From NCBI RefSeq assembly GCF_044377035.1, contig NZ_JBILJW010000003.1:62001-126000 (forward strand): a stretch of 64,000 nucleotides of DNA, given 5' to 3'. Source of the DNA: Silanimonas sp044377035 (GTDB lineage Bacteria > Pseudomonadota > Gammaproteobacteria > Xanthomonadales > Xanthomonadaceae). Positions 54,537 through 63,595 of the stretch are shown here, piece by piece (position 1 is the first letter of the stretch; each line of letters begins with the position of its first letter). The notes below the pieces were generated by a model. It was not told the DNA's origin, did not search any database, and saw nothing but the letters and a program-made list of their open reading frames with translations. Both the position numbers and the translations under genes were made by a program.

Positions 54537-56494
54537 GGCGGTGGCGCGCCCGTCCCGTCCGCAATGCCGCGGCCGAAGGCGAGCAGTTCCGCCGCCGCGC
54601 CCTGCTCGCGGCCGTCGGTGTCGCCTCGGCCCTCGGCGCCCTCGCGCTGGGCTACGGCCGGCTGCAGATCCAGCAGCACGAGGAGTACGCCACGCGCTCC
54701 GAGGAAAACCGCATCCGGCTCGATCCCATCGTTCCAGCGCGTGGCCTCGTCTACGACCGCAACGGCGTGCTGCTGGCCGACAACGCGCCCGCCTACCGGC
54801 TCGACATCGTTCCCGAGCGCGTCGAGGACATGCCACAGCTGCTGGCCGCGCTGCGCGAGCGCGTGGCGCTGTCCGAGGATGAACTCCGCCGCTTCGATAA
54901 CGCCCGCAAGGGCTCGCGGCGCTTCAAGCCAATCGCCTTGAAGCTGCGCCTCTCCGAAGAAGAGATCGCTCGGCTCGCCGTCGACCGTCACCGCTTCCCC
55001 GGCGTTGAGGTGGTGCCCTACCTGACGCGGCGCTACCCCTTCGGCGAACTCACGGCGCACATCGTCGGCTACGTCGGGCGCATCGACCAGGATGACGTCG
55101 ATGCCTTGGAGGCGCGCGGTGAGTCGCGCTTCGCGGCGCTGCCGCACATCGGCAAGACCGGCTTGGAGCGCTACTACGAGAGCCGGCTGCGCGGCGACGT
55201 CGGCTACCAGGAGGTCGAGACGAATGTCGAGAACCGCCCGCTGCGCGTGCTGCGCCGGCACGACGCGAAGCCCGGCGCCGACCTGCACCTGAGCATCGAT
55301 ATCGCCCTGCAGAAGGCCATGGTCGAAGCTTTCGAGGGCAAGCATGGCGCGGCGATCGCGATCGATCCCGAGACCGGCGAGATCCTCGCCATGGTCAGCC
55401 TGCCGAGCTACGACCCGAACCTGTTCGTCGGCGGCATTTCCTTCGACGACTACCGTCGGCTCAACGAGGACGTGGCCCGTCCGCTTTTCAACCGCAATGT
55501 CCTCGGCGGTTTTCCGCCGGGCTCGACGCTGAAGCCCTTCATGGCGCTGGCGGGCTTGGACGAAGGCTTGATCACCCCAGAGACCACGGTGTTCTCCAGT
55601 GGCGCCTACCGGTTGCCGGGCCAGGCGCGCGAGTACCGCGATTGGCGCCCGGGCGGCCACGGCACGATCAACCTGCGCGAGTCGCTGGCGCAGTCGGTCA
55701 ACACCTACTACTTCGACCTGGCCATGAAGCTGGGCATCGACCGGATCAGCACCGATTTCGATCGCATGGGCTTCGGCAAGCCGACGGGCATCGACCTCAC
55801 CGGCGAAGCCTCAGGGGTATTGCCCAGCCGCGAGTGGAAGCAGCGCCGCTTCAGGCAGGTCTGGTACCCCGGCGAGACGGTGATCGCCGGCATCGGGCAG
55901 GGCTACTGGGTGGTGACGCCGCTGCAACTGGCGCAAGGCACGGCGATGCTGGCCGGCGACGGACAACTGCGACGCCCACACCTCGTCCGAGCGACGCAGG
56001 CCGGCTTCGGCGCACCCCGTCTGCCCGAGCCGCAGCCGGCGCCGCTGCCGGTGGTCCACGATCCGGCGCACCTCGCAGCGGTCCGCGACGGCCTCGTCGC
56101 CACCATGCACGGGCCGACCGGTTCGGGCGCTCGTGCCGCCGTCGGCGCGCATTACCTGATGGCGGGCAAGACCGGCACGGCCCAGCGGGTGAGCCGGCAG
56201 GGCACCGAGCGCCTCGACCCCAACAAGCTGCCCTATCACCTTCGCCACCAGGCCCTGTTCGTCGGATATGCGCCCGCCGAGGCGCCCACCATCGCCGTGG
56301 CCTTGGTCGTTGAACACGGCGGATCGGGCTCGCTGGCGGCTGCGCCGGTGGCCCGACGCATCTTCGATGCCTGGATCGGCCCGCCGCCGGCGGCCCCACC
56401 GACGTTGCCAGCGGAGGCTCCCGGGGCGACGGCGGCGCCGACGCCCGCCGAACCCGCCGTGCTCCCGCCCGCCGCCCCGGAGTCGCGCGAATGA
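54533..56494 (+). CDS. mrdA: Penicillin-binding protein 2 (peptidoglycan transpeptidase)
   Basis: 653 residues from ATG at 54533, overlapping the mreD stop. One membrane anchor near residues 22-42, PBP dimerisation domain (RGLVYDRNGVLLADNAPAYR), and a transpeptidase domain with all three active-site motifs: STLK near 329 (GGFPPGSTLKPF), SVN near 388, and KTGTA near 545. A Pro/Ala-rich C-terminal tail of about 35 residues extends past the domain. It cross-links new glycan strands made by RodA during cell elongation. Confidence 0.97.
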   Translation: MRRWRARPVRNAAAEGEQFRRRALLAAVGVASALGALALGYGRLQIQQHEEYATRSEENRIRLDPIVPARGLVYDRNGVLLADNAPAYRLDIVPERVEDMPQLLAALRERVALSEDELRRFDNARKGSRRFKPIALKLRLSEEEIARLAVDRHRFPGVEVVPYLTRRYPFGELTAHIVGYVGRIDQDDVDALEARGESRFAALPHIGKTGLERYYESRLRGDVGYQEVETNVENRPLRVLRRHDAKPGADLHLSIDIALQKAMVEAFEGKHGAAIAIDPETGEILAMVSLPSYDPNLFVGGISFDDYRRLNEDVARPLFNRNVLGGFPPGSTLKPFMALAGLDEGLITPETTVFSSGAYRLPGQAREYRDWRPGGHGTINLRESLAQSVNTYYFDLAMKLGIDRISTDFDRMGFGKPTGIDLTGEASGVLPSREWKQRRFRQVWYPGETVIAGIGQGYWVVTPLQLAQGTAMLAGDGQLRRPHLVRATQAGFGAPRLPEPQPAPLPVVHDPAHLAAVRDGLVATMHGPTGSGARAAVGAHYLMAGKTGTAQRVSRQGTERLDPNKLPYHLRHQALFVGYAPAEAPTIAVALVVEHGGSGSLAAAPVARRIFDAWIGPPPAAPPTLPAEAPGATAAPTPAEPAVLPPAAPESRE

Positions 56495-57597
56495 ACGTAT
56501 TCGTGCGCGTCTTCAGCGCCTTCGCCTGGCGTTGGCTCGACAAGGTGGATCTGCCGCTGCTGCTCGGGCTCTGCGCCATCATGGCCATCAGCCTCGTCGT
56601 GCAGGCCAGTGCGGGCGGCGACGTCGATTCGGTCGTGAAGCAGGCCGCGCGCTTCGCCGTCGGCCTCGGTGCCCTGCTGATGCTGTCGCGCCTCGCGCCG
56701 TCCACCCTGCGGCAATGGACGCCGTTGGCCTACCTCGCCAGCCTCGTGCTGCTGGGCCTGGTGTTCGCCGTCGGCACGGGCCGCAGCGCGAACCTGTGGA
56801 TCGACCTCAAGGTGTTCTATCTGCAGCCCGGCGAACTGCTGAAACTCAGCGTGCCGATGATGGTGGCCTGGTTCCTCCACCAGGCCCACCTGCCGCCGCA
56901 GTGGCGCACGCTGGGCATCACCGCCGTGATCATCGGCTTGCCGGTGGGGCTCACCATCCTCCAGCCCGACTTCGGCACCGGCCTGCTGGTCGGGGCCTCG
57001 GGCGTGTTCGCCGTCTTCCTCGCCGGCATCGCCTGGTGGCGTATCGGCCTGTTCGCCGGCCTTGGCCTCGCCGCGCTGCCGGTGGGCTGGCAGTTCCTGA
57101 TGCCCTACCAGCGCGACCGCATCCTCACCTTCCTTGACCCGGAATCCGACCCGCTCGGCACCGGCTGGAACATCATCCAGTCGAAGATCGCCATCGGCTC
57201 CGGCGGCGCGACGGGCAAGGGCTGGGGGCAGGGCACCCAAGCCCACCTCGATTTCCTGCCCGAGCACACCACGGATTTCGTGTTCTCGGTGTTCTCCGAG
57301 GAGTTCGGCTGGCTCGGCGTGCTGGTGCTGCTGGCGCTGTACTTCTTCGTCGTGGCGCGCTCCCTGTGGCTGGCCTCGCAGGCCCGCGACACCTACGGCC
57401 GCCTGCTGGCCGGCGCGTTGGCGCTGACCTTCTCCGTCTACGTGATCGTGAATGCCGGCATGGTGGCGGGCTTCCTGCCGGTCGTGGGCGTGCCGATGCC
57501 GTTGCTGAGCTACGGCGGCACGTCGGCGGTATCGCTGTTGGCCGGCTTCGGCATGGTGATGGCGGCGGGTGCGCATCGGCGCACTTGGGGGGGCTGA
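56491..57597 (+). CDS. rodA: Peptidoglycan glycosyltransferase RodA (SEDS family)
   Basis: 368 residues with about ten transmembrane helices. SEDS motifs: ILQPDFGTGLLVGASGVFAV, the large loop with QSKIAIGSGGATGKGWGQGT, FLPEHTTDFVFSVFSEEFGW, and the C-terminal PMPLLSYGGTSAVSLLAGFG. It polymerises lipid II and works with PBP2. ATG at 56491 overlaps mrdA by 4 bp. Last gene of the compact operon; the next gene, mltB, is separated by 528 bp of repeat DNA. Confidence 0.98.
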   Translation: MNVFVRVFSAFAWRWLDKVDLPLLLGLCAIMAISLVVQASAGGDVDSVVKQAARFAVGLGALLMLSRLAPSTLRQWTPLAYLASLVLLGLVFAVGTGRSANLWIDLKVFYLQPGELLKLSVPMMVAWFLHQAHLPPQWRTLGITAVIIGLPVGLTILQPDFGTGLLVGASGVFAVFLAGIAWWRIGLFAGLGLAALPVGWQFLMPYQRDRILTFLDPESDPLGTGWNIIQSKIAIGSGGATGKGWGQGTQAHLDFLPEHTTDFVFSVFSEEFGWLGVLVLLALYFFVVARSLWLASQARDTYGRLLAGALALTFSVYVIVNAGMVAGFLPVVGVPMPLLSYGGTSAVSLLAGFGMVMAAGAHRRTWGG

Positions 57598-57660
57598 GGC
57601 GCCTGAACCTCATCCGGTCTCGCGCCTGCCGCGCGGTGGCGGCGGACCGCTCTTCGCGGA

Positions 57661-57775
57661 CTCGGGGCTGTCCTGCCCCGAGCCGCGCGCTCGCCATCCT
57701 TGGCTCGCTTGTCGCTGGTCCGCCGCCCCGCGGGCGCGGCGCCCGGCCCCTTCCAGGGCGCCCCCTCCGGTCGGG
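57661..57775 (-). repeat. REP-like hairpin cluster D
   Basis: Two strong hairpins: ctcgggg/ccccgag with an 8-nt loop (57661-57682; loop caggacag on the minus strand), and ggcgccc/gggcgcc with an 11-nt loop (57738-57762; loop tggaaggggcc on the minus strand). A GGAG tetranucleotide sits just before the second on the minus strand. The layout resembles the A-C elements but the sequence is different. Confidence 0.65.
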
Positions 57776-57862
57776 AGTGCTGGTGTCGCGACGATGTTGA
57801 CTTGCTCCGCTATTCGGCTTTGCCAAGTCGCAGCGGACCGAGCGCAAGGCCAGCGGCGCGGG

Positions 57863-58007
57863 GCGAATAAGGAGCCCCGGCGCGTGGACCAGGCGACAGC
57901 CCGGAGGGCGGCTCATGGATGAGCCGCCGCTCGAGGTACATGGATGTACCCTTCGAGCGGGCCGCCGGGTTCAACTCGAAGCAGGTCATGGGGCGGGCCA
58001 GCCTCGC
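57863..58007 (+). repeat. Dispersed structured repeat, copy C
   Basis: gcgaataaggagccccggcg, aggcgacagcccggaggg, hairpin 1 (ggcggctca/tgagccgcc, loop tgga, 57907-57928), hairpin 2 (outer ccgctcga/tcgagcgg, inner ggtaca/tgtacc, CU bulge at 57951-57952, loop tgga, 57927-57960), then catggggcgggccagcctcgc. Nearly the same sequence as copy A in the opposite orientation 33 kb away. Confidence 0.88.
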
Positions 58008-58125
58008 GTCGCTGGCTTTGCGCTTGGACTCTGCGTGCTTTCCTCGCGCGGCCCCCATGCGCCCGCATGGTAAATTCCGCGGCACAGCGCGACCTTCCTC
58101 GCGCGGATGTCCCGGCCTGATCCCG

Positions 58126-59127
58126 ATGCGTTTCGCCCTGCTGTCCGCCGCGCTGCTCGCGGCCCTCGCCCTCCCGGCTTCGGCCGCCGAGACCGACCCC
58201 GCGGCGAAGGCGGCCTTCATCGCCGAAGCCGGTGCCAAGTACGGGCTCACCGACGCCGAGATCGAGGGCTGGCTGGCGAAGGCCACTTACCAGCAGAGCA
58301 TCGTCAACGCGATGTCGCGTCCTGCCGAGCGAGTGAAGCCGTGGAAGGACTACCGCCCGATCTTCATCACCGACGCGCGCGTCGCCGGCGGCCGCCGCTT
58401 CCTCGCCGAGCATCGCGAAGCGCTGCAGAAGGTCGAGGACGAGACCGGCGTGCCGAAGCAGTACATCGTCGCGATCATCGGCGTCGAGACCGCCTACGGC
58501 CGCATCACCGGCAGCTTCGAGGTGCTGGATGCGCTCTACACGCTGGGCTTCCACTACCCGAAGCTCGGCAACCCGGAGCGCGAGGCCATGCGCGGCGCGT
58601 TCTTCCGCGACGAGCTGGCGCAGTCGCTGCTGCTCGCGCGCGAGGAAGGCATCGACATCCCGGCGCAGAAGGGCAGCTATGCCGGCGCGATGGGCTGGGG
58701 CCAGTTCATGCCGTCCAGCTACCGCGCCTACGCGAAGGACGGCGACGGCGATGGCAAGCGCGATCTCTTCGGCTCGCTGCCGGACGTGTTCGCCTCGATC
58801 GCCAACTACTTCATCGCGCACGGCTGGGAGAAGGGCAGCCCCGTCGTCGCGCGCGCCACCGCGAACGAGGGCGCGGCCTTCGCGCCGCCCGACCTCGAGC
58901 CGCGCTACGGCCTCGCCGAACTCGGCGAGAAGGGCTTCCGCCCGGCCGAGGCACAGGGCCATGACGCGCCGGCCACGCTGGTGACGCTGGAGGGCGCGGA
59001 AGGCACGGAGCACTGGCTGGGCTTCCGCAACTTCTACGTGATCACCCGCTACAACCGTTCGCCGATGTACGCCTTGGCCGTGCACCAGCTGGCCGACGAA
59101 ATCATCGCGGGCGACGCCGCCCCGTGA
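58126..59127 (+). CDS. mltB: Membrane-associated lytic murein transglycosylase B
   Basis: 333 residues from ATG at 58126, which gives a proper signal peptide (MRFALLSAALLAALALPASAA); no lipobox Cys is present, so it is soluble periplasmic rather than a lipoprotein. Catalytic Glu in IIGVETAYGRITGSFEVLDA near residue 120, plus KGSYAGAMGWGQFMPSSYRA and SIANYFIAHGWEKG. It cleaves glycan strands to 1,6-anhydro-muropeptides. In-frame codons upstream belong to repeat copy C and were not used. Overlaps rlpA by one base (TGATG). Confidence 0.96.
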   Translation: MRFALLSAALLAALALPASAAETDPAAKAAFIAEAGAKYGLTDAEIEGWLAKATYQQSIVNAMSRPAERVKPWKDYRPIFITDARVAGGRRFLAEHREALQKVEDETGVPKQYIVAIIGVETAYGRITGSFEVLDALYTLGFHYPKLGNPEREAMRGAFFRDELAQSLLLAREEGIDIPAQKGSYAGAMGWGQFMPSSYRAYAKDGDGDGKRDLFGSLPDVFASIANYFIAHGWEKGSPVVARATANEGAAFAPPDLEPRYGLAELGEKGFRPAEAQGHDAPATLVTLEGAEGTEHWLGFRNFYVITRYNRSPMYALAVHQLADEIIAGDAAP

Positions 59128-60188
59128 TGTCGCGCGTCGCCGGCCTCGTCGTCGCCTCGCTGCTGCTCGCGGCCTGCGGCAGTGCCCCGAAGCCGCGCCC
59201 CGACCCGTATGCCGGGGAGGCGGGAAGCCGCGTGCGTCCGCTACCTGATCGCGGCGCCGCCAGCGTCGATGCGCTGCCGCCGGCGCCGAACTGCGTGCCG
59301 CCGCGCGAGCACGACGAATCGCTGTACACCGCCGGTGGCCTGTACGCGCCGGGCGTGGCCGACAGCGCGCCGCCCGTGGCCATCGACGTGTCGAACATCC
59401 CCGAGCCGGTGCCGCGCCGCGAGCCGAAGTCGCGCTACGGCAACCGCGAGACCTACAGCGTGCTCGGCCGCACCTACCGCGTGATGGATTCGGCGGAAGG
59501 CTACGAGGAGCGCGGCATCGCCAGCTGGTACGGCTACAAGTTCCACGGCCGCCACACCTCCAGCCGCGAGCGCTACGACATGTGCGCGTTCACGGCCGCG
59601 CACAAGACCCTGCCGCTGCCGAGCTACGTGCGCGTCACCAACCTCGACAACGGCCGCAGCGTCGTCGTCCGCGTCAACGATCGCGGCCCCTTCCATGCCG
59701 GGCGCATCATCGACATGAGCTACGCCGCGGCCACGCGCCTCGACATGAAGCGCTCCGGCACCGCCCGCGTTGAAGTCGAGGCGCTGATGGGACCGGACCA
59801 CACCCGCTACGCCGATGCCGTGCCGCCCACGCCGGCACGGCCCGCCTCGCCACCGCCGCGCGCCACGGCGCCCGTGCCCGCCAACCGCTGGCGCGGACCG
59901 GTCCCCCCGGCCGCGGACCGTCCGCTCACGCCGCCCACCCCGATGGGCATCGGCCCGCAGATCGTCCAGGTGGGCAGCTTCGGCGACCGCATGAATGCCG
60001 AGCGGCTGGTGGAGCGCCTCGCCGACGCGGGGCTCGACGGGGCCGAACTCGACCACGCCATCGTCGGCGAGCGCAGCGTCTGGCGCGTGCGCTTCCCGGC
60101 CCAGGCCGTGGACGCGGCGCAGGCGTTGGCAGCCCGCATCATCGACAGCGGCCTCGCCACCCCGCGGCTGTTCGGCGCGGAGCCTTGA
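59127..60188 (+). CDS. rlpA: Septal/peptidoglycan lipoprotein RlpA
   Basis: 353 residues; ATG at 59127 (a GTG one codon earlier is possible). Lipoprotein signal with lipobox LLLAACGS. Double-psi beta-barrel domain (GIASWYGYKFHGRHTSSRER near 129, VRVNDRGPFHAGRIIDMSYA) and a C-terminal SPOR domain (PQIVQVGSFGDRMNAERLVE near 276). RlpA is a lytic transglycosylase in some gammaproteobacteria that acts on denuded septal glycan. It sits between mltB and dacA in the cell-wall operon. Confidence 0.95.
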   Translation: MSRVAGLVVASLLLAACGSAPKPRPDPYAGEAGSRVRPLPDRGAASVDALPPAPNCVPPREHDESLYTAGGLYAPGVADSAPPVAIDVSNIPEPVPRREPKSRYGNRETYSVLGRTYRVMDSAEGYEERGIASWYGYKFHGRHTSSRERYDMCAFTAAHKTLPLPSYVRVTNLDNGRSVVVRVNDRGPFHAGRIIDMSYAAATRLDMKRSGTARVEVEALMGPDHTRYADAVPPTPARPASPPPRATAPVPANRWRGPVPPAADRPLTPPTPMGIGPQIVQVGSFGDRMNAERLVERLADAGLDGAELDHAIVGERSVWRVRFPAQAVDAAQALAARIIDSGLATPRLFGAEP

Positions 60189-60301
60189 AACCGCCATTCC
60201 CGCGCCGCATTCCGGCACGCGATTCAGCCGTCGCGCCGTAACCTTCCACCCTTTCCACGCGCGACCACCGCGCGCCCCGCACTCCGGAGTCCTGTCGTCC
60301 C

Positions 60302-61555
60302 ATGCGTCGCCCGTCCCTGCTCGCGCTTCCCCTGATCGTCGCCGCCACGTTCGCCGTCGCCCAAACGCCCACGCCGCAGCCGGTGCCCCAGCCAGTGGCC
60401 GCCCCGGTGCCGCAGCCGAGCGCTCCGGTTCCCGCTGCCGCCCCCGTGGCGATTCCGCCGGCGCCGGCCTCGCAGGGCGCGGCCTGGATCCTGATGGACG
60501 CCACCAGCGGCCAGGTGCTCGCCGGCAAGGACATCGACACCCCGCGCGCGCCGGCCTCGATGACCAAGGTGATGACGGCCTACGTCGTCGCCGCCGAGCT
60601 GGCCGCGGGCCGCATCAAGAAGGACGACCAGGTGCTGATCTCCGAGCGCGCCTGGCGCGAAGGCGGCGCCGGCACCGCGGGCAGCTACTCGGGCTTCGAC
60701 GTGAACACCCGCGCTCCGCTCGACGCCGTGCTCACGGGCATGGTCGTGCAGAGCGGCAACGACGCCTCGATCGCGATGGCCGAGCACGTGGCCGGCACGC
60801 AGGAGGCCTTCGCCGACCTGATGAACAGCTATGCCGCGAAGATCGGCATGACGAACAGCCGTTTCGTCAACGCCCACGGCCTCGACGCCGAAGGCCAGGT
60901 GGTGAGCGCGCGCGACATGGCCCTGCTGGCCCGCGCGATGATCCGCGACTTCCCCGAGGCGTATGCGCTGCACTCGCTGAAGGAATTCACCTGGAACGGC
61001 ATCACCCAGCACAACCGCAACGGCCTGCTGTGGAAGGACCCCAGCGTCGACGGCATCAAGACCGGCCACACCAACAGCGCCGGCTACAACCTCGCGGCTT
61101 CGGCCAAGCGCGGCGACATGCGCCTGATCTCGGTGGTCATGGGCATCGAGACCGACTCGCGCGCCGATGCCTTCCGCATCCGCGAAGGCGACAACCTCGC
61201 GCTGCTGAACTGGGGATTCCGCTTCTACGAGACCCATGCACTGTTCGGCGGCAGCGCCGCGCTGGCGACCCAGCCGCTGTTCAAGGGCGAAACGGAGACC
61301 GTCGAACTCGGCGTCACCACGCCGGTGCTGGTCACGCTGCCGCGCGGCCGCTACGGCGACCTCAAGCCGCAGATCGACGTGCCGAGGCAGATCGTCGCGC
61401 CCATCACGCAGGGCCAGGCCATCGGCACGGTGCGCGTGATGCTCGACGGCAAGGAAGTGGCCTCGGCGCCGCTGGTGGCGCTGAAGCCGGTGGCCGAAGC
61501 CGGCTTCTTCGGCCGCATGTACGATGAATTCCTGATGTGGTGGAACGCCGAGTAA
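60302..61555 (+). CDS. dacA: D-alanyl-D-alanine carboxypeptidase (PBP5/6 family)
   Basis: 417 residues with a signal peptide (LLALPLIVAATFAVAQ) and a Pro/Ala-rich linker. Active-site motifs: SMTK near residue 86, SGN near 150 and KTG near 253 (DGIKTGHTNSAGYN). The C-terminal PBP5-type domain and amphipathic anchor (AEAGFFGRMYDEFLMWWN) are present. It trims the terminal D-Ala from pentapeptides in the periplasm. dacA versus dacC naming cannot be settled from sequence. Confidence 0.95.
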   Translation: MRRPSLLALPLIVAATFAVAQTPTPQPVPQPVAAPVPQPSAPVPAAAPVAIPPAPASQGAAWILMDATSGQVLAGKDIDTPRAPASMTKVMTAYVVAAELAAGRIKKDDQVLISERAWREGGAGTAGSYSGFDVNTRAPLDAVLTGMVVQSGNDASIAMAEHVAGTQEAFADLMNSYAAKIGMTNSRFVNAHGLDAEGQVVSARDMALLARAMIRDFPEAYALHSLKEFTWNGITQHNRNGLLWKDPSVDGIKTGHTNSAGYNLAASAKRGDMRLISVVMGIETDSRADAFRIREGDNLALLNWGFRFYETHALFGGSAALATQPLFKGETETVELGVTTPVLVTLPRGRYGDLKPQIDVPRQIVAPITQGQAIGTVRVMLDGKEVASAPLVALKPVAEAGFFGRMYDEFLMWWNAE

Positions 61556-61570
61556 TCGGCCGGAGCGCGC

Positions 61571-61849
61571 ATGTCGATCACCTCCGACAACCCCGAACAC
61601 GGCCTGCAGTTCCCGGGCACCTTCGAGATCAGCGCGATGGGCGCGGCGGGCGCTGGGCTCGACGTGAAGATGGCTGACGCGCTGGAGGCCGCCGGCTTCG
61701 TCGTGCATCGCGGGCGCCACCGCAGCCGGCCGTCAGCCAAGGGCAACTGGGTGTCCGTCACCTACGCCTTCGACGCCGCGACGCGCGCCGACTACGAGAA
61801 AGCCCACGAGACCCTGCGCGCCCTGCCCGAAGTGAAGTGGACGCTCTGA
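61571..61849 (+). CDS. ybeD: YbeD family (DUF493) protein
   Basis: 92 residues with the family pattern: DNPEHGLQFPGTFEISAMGA at the start and SKGNWVSVTYAF-like SAKGNWVSVTYAFDAATRAD in the middle. An ACT-like ferredoxin-fold domain of unconfirmed role, conserved between dacA and lipB in many gammaproteobacteria. It overlaps lipB by 13 bp. Confidence 0.95.
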   Translation: MSITSDNPEHGLQFPGTFEISAMGAAGAGLDVKMADALEAAGFVVHRGRHRSRPSAKGNWVSVTYAFDAATRADYEKAHETLRALPEVKWTL

Positions 61850-62514
61850 CGCCGGTGCGCGTCCGCTGGCTGGGCCGGCAGGCCTATGCGCCGGTGTGGC
61901 GCGCCATGCAGGCGCTCACCGACCAGCGCGGCGCGGAGACCGTCGACGAACTCTGGCTGGTCGAACACGACCCGGTCTTCACGCTCGGCCAGGCCGGCAA
62001 GCCCGAGCACGTGCTGGCGGCCGGCGACATCCCGGTGATTCCCGTCGATCGCGGCGGCCAAGTGACCTACCACGGCCCCGGCCAGCTGGTGGCCTATCCG
62101 TTGGTGGACCTGCGGCGGCTCGGTATCGGCGTGAAGGCGCTGGTCGAGCGCATCGAGCAGGCCATCATCGACACCTGCGCCACCTACGGCTTCGCCGCCT
62201 TCCGCAAGGACGGTGCGCCCGGCGTGTACACGTCGGATGGAGCGAAGATCGCGGCCCTGGGCCTGCGCGTGCGGCGTGGATGCAGCTTCCACGGCCTGGC
62301 GTTCAACATCGCGATGGACCTCGAACCCTTCCAGCGCATCAACCCCTGCGGTTACGCCGGGCAGCCCGTGACCACGCTGCTAGACTGCGGTGGCCCCGGT
62401 GAGCTGCGCCTTGTGGCCGACGTGCTGGTGCCCCATCTCTGCCGACAGCTCGGCCTTGCCGCCGAGTGGCGCGACGACCTGCCGGATCTCGGCGCGGCGC
62501 CCGCCCATCCCTGA
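61837..62514 (+). CDS. lipB: Octanoyltransferase LipB
   Basis: 225 residues from a GTG at 61837 inside the ybeD 3' end (another GTG at 61855 is possible). Motifs: DRGGQVTYHGPGQLVAYPLV, catalytic Lys in GAKIAALGLRV near 136, and catalytic Cys in INPCGYAGQPVTTL near 170. It moves octanoyl from acyl carrier protein onto lipoyl domains, the first step of lipoate synthesis. Directly upstream of lipA. Confidence 0.97.
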   Translation: MDALTPVRVRWLGRQAYAPVWRAMQALTDQRGAETVDELWLVEHDPVFTLGQAGKPEHVLAAGDIPVIPVDRGGQVTYHGPGQLVAYPLVDLRRLGIGVKALVERIEQAIIDTCATYGFAAFRKDGAPGVYTSDGAKIAALGLRVRRGCSFHGLAFNIAMDLEPFQRINPCGYAGQPVTTLLDCGGPGELRLVADVLVPHLCRQLGLAAEWRDDLPDLGAAPAHP

Positions 62515-62530
62515 CGACGCGACCCGAACC

Positions 62531-63526
62531 ATGTCCACGCCGACCAAGACCATCCCGCTCACCGTGTTGACGCCCGACGCGCTCGAAGCGGGCAAGAAGC
62601 AGCTCGGCGGCGACAAGATCGGCAAGAGCCCGGTCCAGTTCGACGAGGCGCCGAAGCTGCGCAAGCCGAGCTGGATCCGCGTGCGCATCCCGGCAGGCAA
62701 CGCGGTGCAGCAGCTGAAGTCGAAGCTGCGCGAGAACTCGCTCGTCACCGTCTGCGAAGAGGCGAGCTGCCCGAACATCCACGAGTGCTTCAGCCACGGC
62801 ACCGCCACCTTCATGATCCTCGGCGAGGTCTGCACGCGCCGCTGCAGCTTCTGCGACGTCGCCCACGGCCGGCCGAAGCCGCCGGATGCCTCGGAGCCGC
62901 TGAAGCTCGCGCAGACGATTGCCGATATGCGCTTGAAGTACGTGGTGATCACCTCGGTGGACCGCGACGACCTGCGCGACGGCGGCGCCCAGCATTTCGC
63001 CGACTGCATCCGCGAGGCCCGCGTTCTCTCGCCGGCGCTGAAGATCGAGATCCTCACGCCCGACTTCCGCGGAAAGGGCCGCATGGACCGCGCGCTCGAG
63101 ATCCTCGCGACGAACCCGCCGGACGTCTTCAACCACAACCTCGAGACCGTCCGCCCGCTGTACCCGAACGTACGCCCGGGTGCCGACTACGACTGGTCGC
63201 TGCAGCTGCTGCAGCGCTTCAAGGCCCAGCATCCGTCGGTGCCGACCAAGAGCGGCATCATGCTCGGCCTCGGCGAGGACATGGACCAGGTGAAGGAGTG
63301 CCTCGAGCACCTCCGCGCCCACGATGTCGACATGATCACCATCGGCCAGTACCTCCAGCCCACGCCGCATCACCATCCCGTGATGCGCTACTGGACGCCG
63401 GAAGAATTCAAGGAACTCGAGGCCTTCGGCTACGGTCTGGGTTTCAGCCATGTCGCTTCCGGGCCGATGGTGCGCTCGTCCTACCACGCCGACCGTTCGG
63501 CGGCGGAGGCCGGCGTCATCGCCTGA
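62531..63526 (+). CDS. lipA: Lipoyl synthase LipA (radical SAM)
   Basis: 331 residues from ATG at 62531. Two 4Fe-4S sites: CEEASCPNIHEC near residue 75 (auxiliary cluster) and CTRRCSFC near 101 (radical SAM CxxxCxxC). Also GLGEDMDQVKECLEHL, YLQPTPHHHPVMRYW and the C-terminal RSSYHAD Ser ligand. It inserts two sulfurs into octanoyl-lysine to form the lipoyl group needed by pyruvate dehydrogenase (E1 is encoded at aceE in this window). Confidence 0.98.
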   Translation: MSTPTKTIPLTVLTPDALEAGKKQLGGDKIGKSPVQFDEAPKLRKPSWIRVRIPAGNAVQQLKSKLRENSLVTVCEEASCPNIHECFSHGTATFMILGEVCTRRCSFCDVAHGRPKPPDASEPLKLAQTIADMRLKYVVITSVDRDDLRDGGAQHFADCIREARVLSPALKIEILTPDFRGKGRMDRALEILATNPPDVFNHNLETVRPLYPNVRPGADYDWSLQLLQRFKAQHPSVPTKSGIMLGLGEDMDQVKECLEHLRAHDVDMITIGQYLQPTPHHHPVMRYWTPEEFKELEAFGYGLGFSHVASGPMVRSSYHADRSAAEAGVIA

Positions 63527-63595
63527 TGCGACGTCCGGCACATTGACCGGCCGCCCAACCGCGGCATGCTGCATCGAACGGACGGACCAAATCCC

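Larger units (their letters stand above)
57598..58125. other. 528-bp intergenic gap between rodA and mltB filled with REP-like repeats
   Basis: No supported gene. It holds a minus-oriented hairpin cluster (57661-57762) and a full plus-oriented copy of the dispersed element (57863-58007). A possible -10 box TAAATT lies at 58071-58076 before mltB. Open frames crossing the gap are produced by the repeats. Confidence 0.8.

Noticed and set aside
57919..58125. N-terminal extension of mltB beginning inside repeat copy C
   Set aside because: It puts about 69 residues of repeat-derived sequence before a good signal peptide that starts at ATG 58126.
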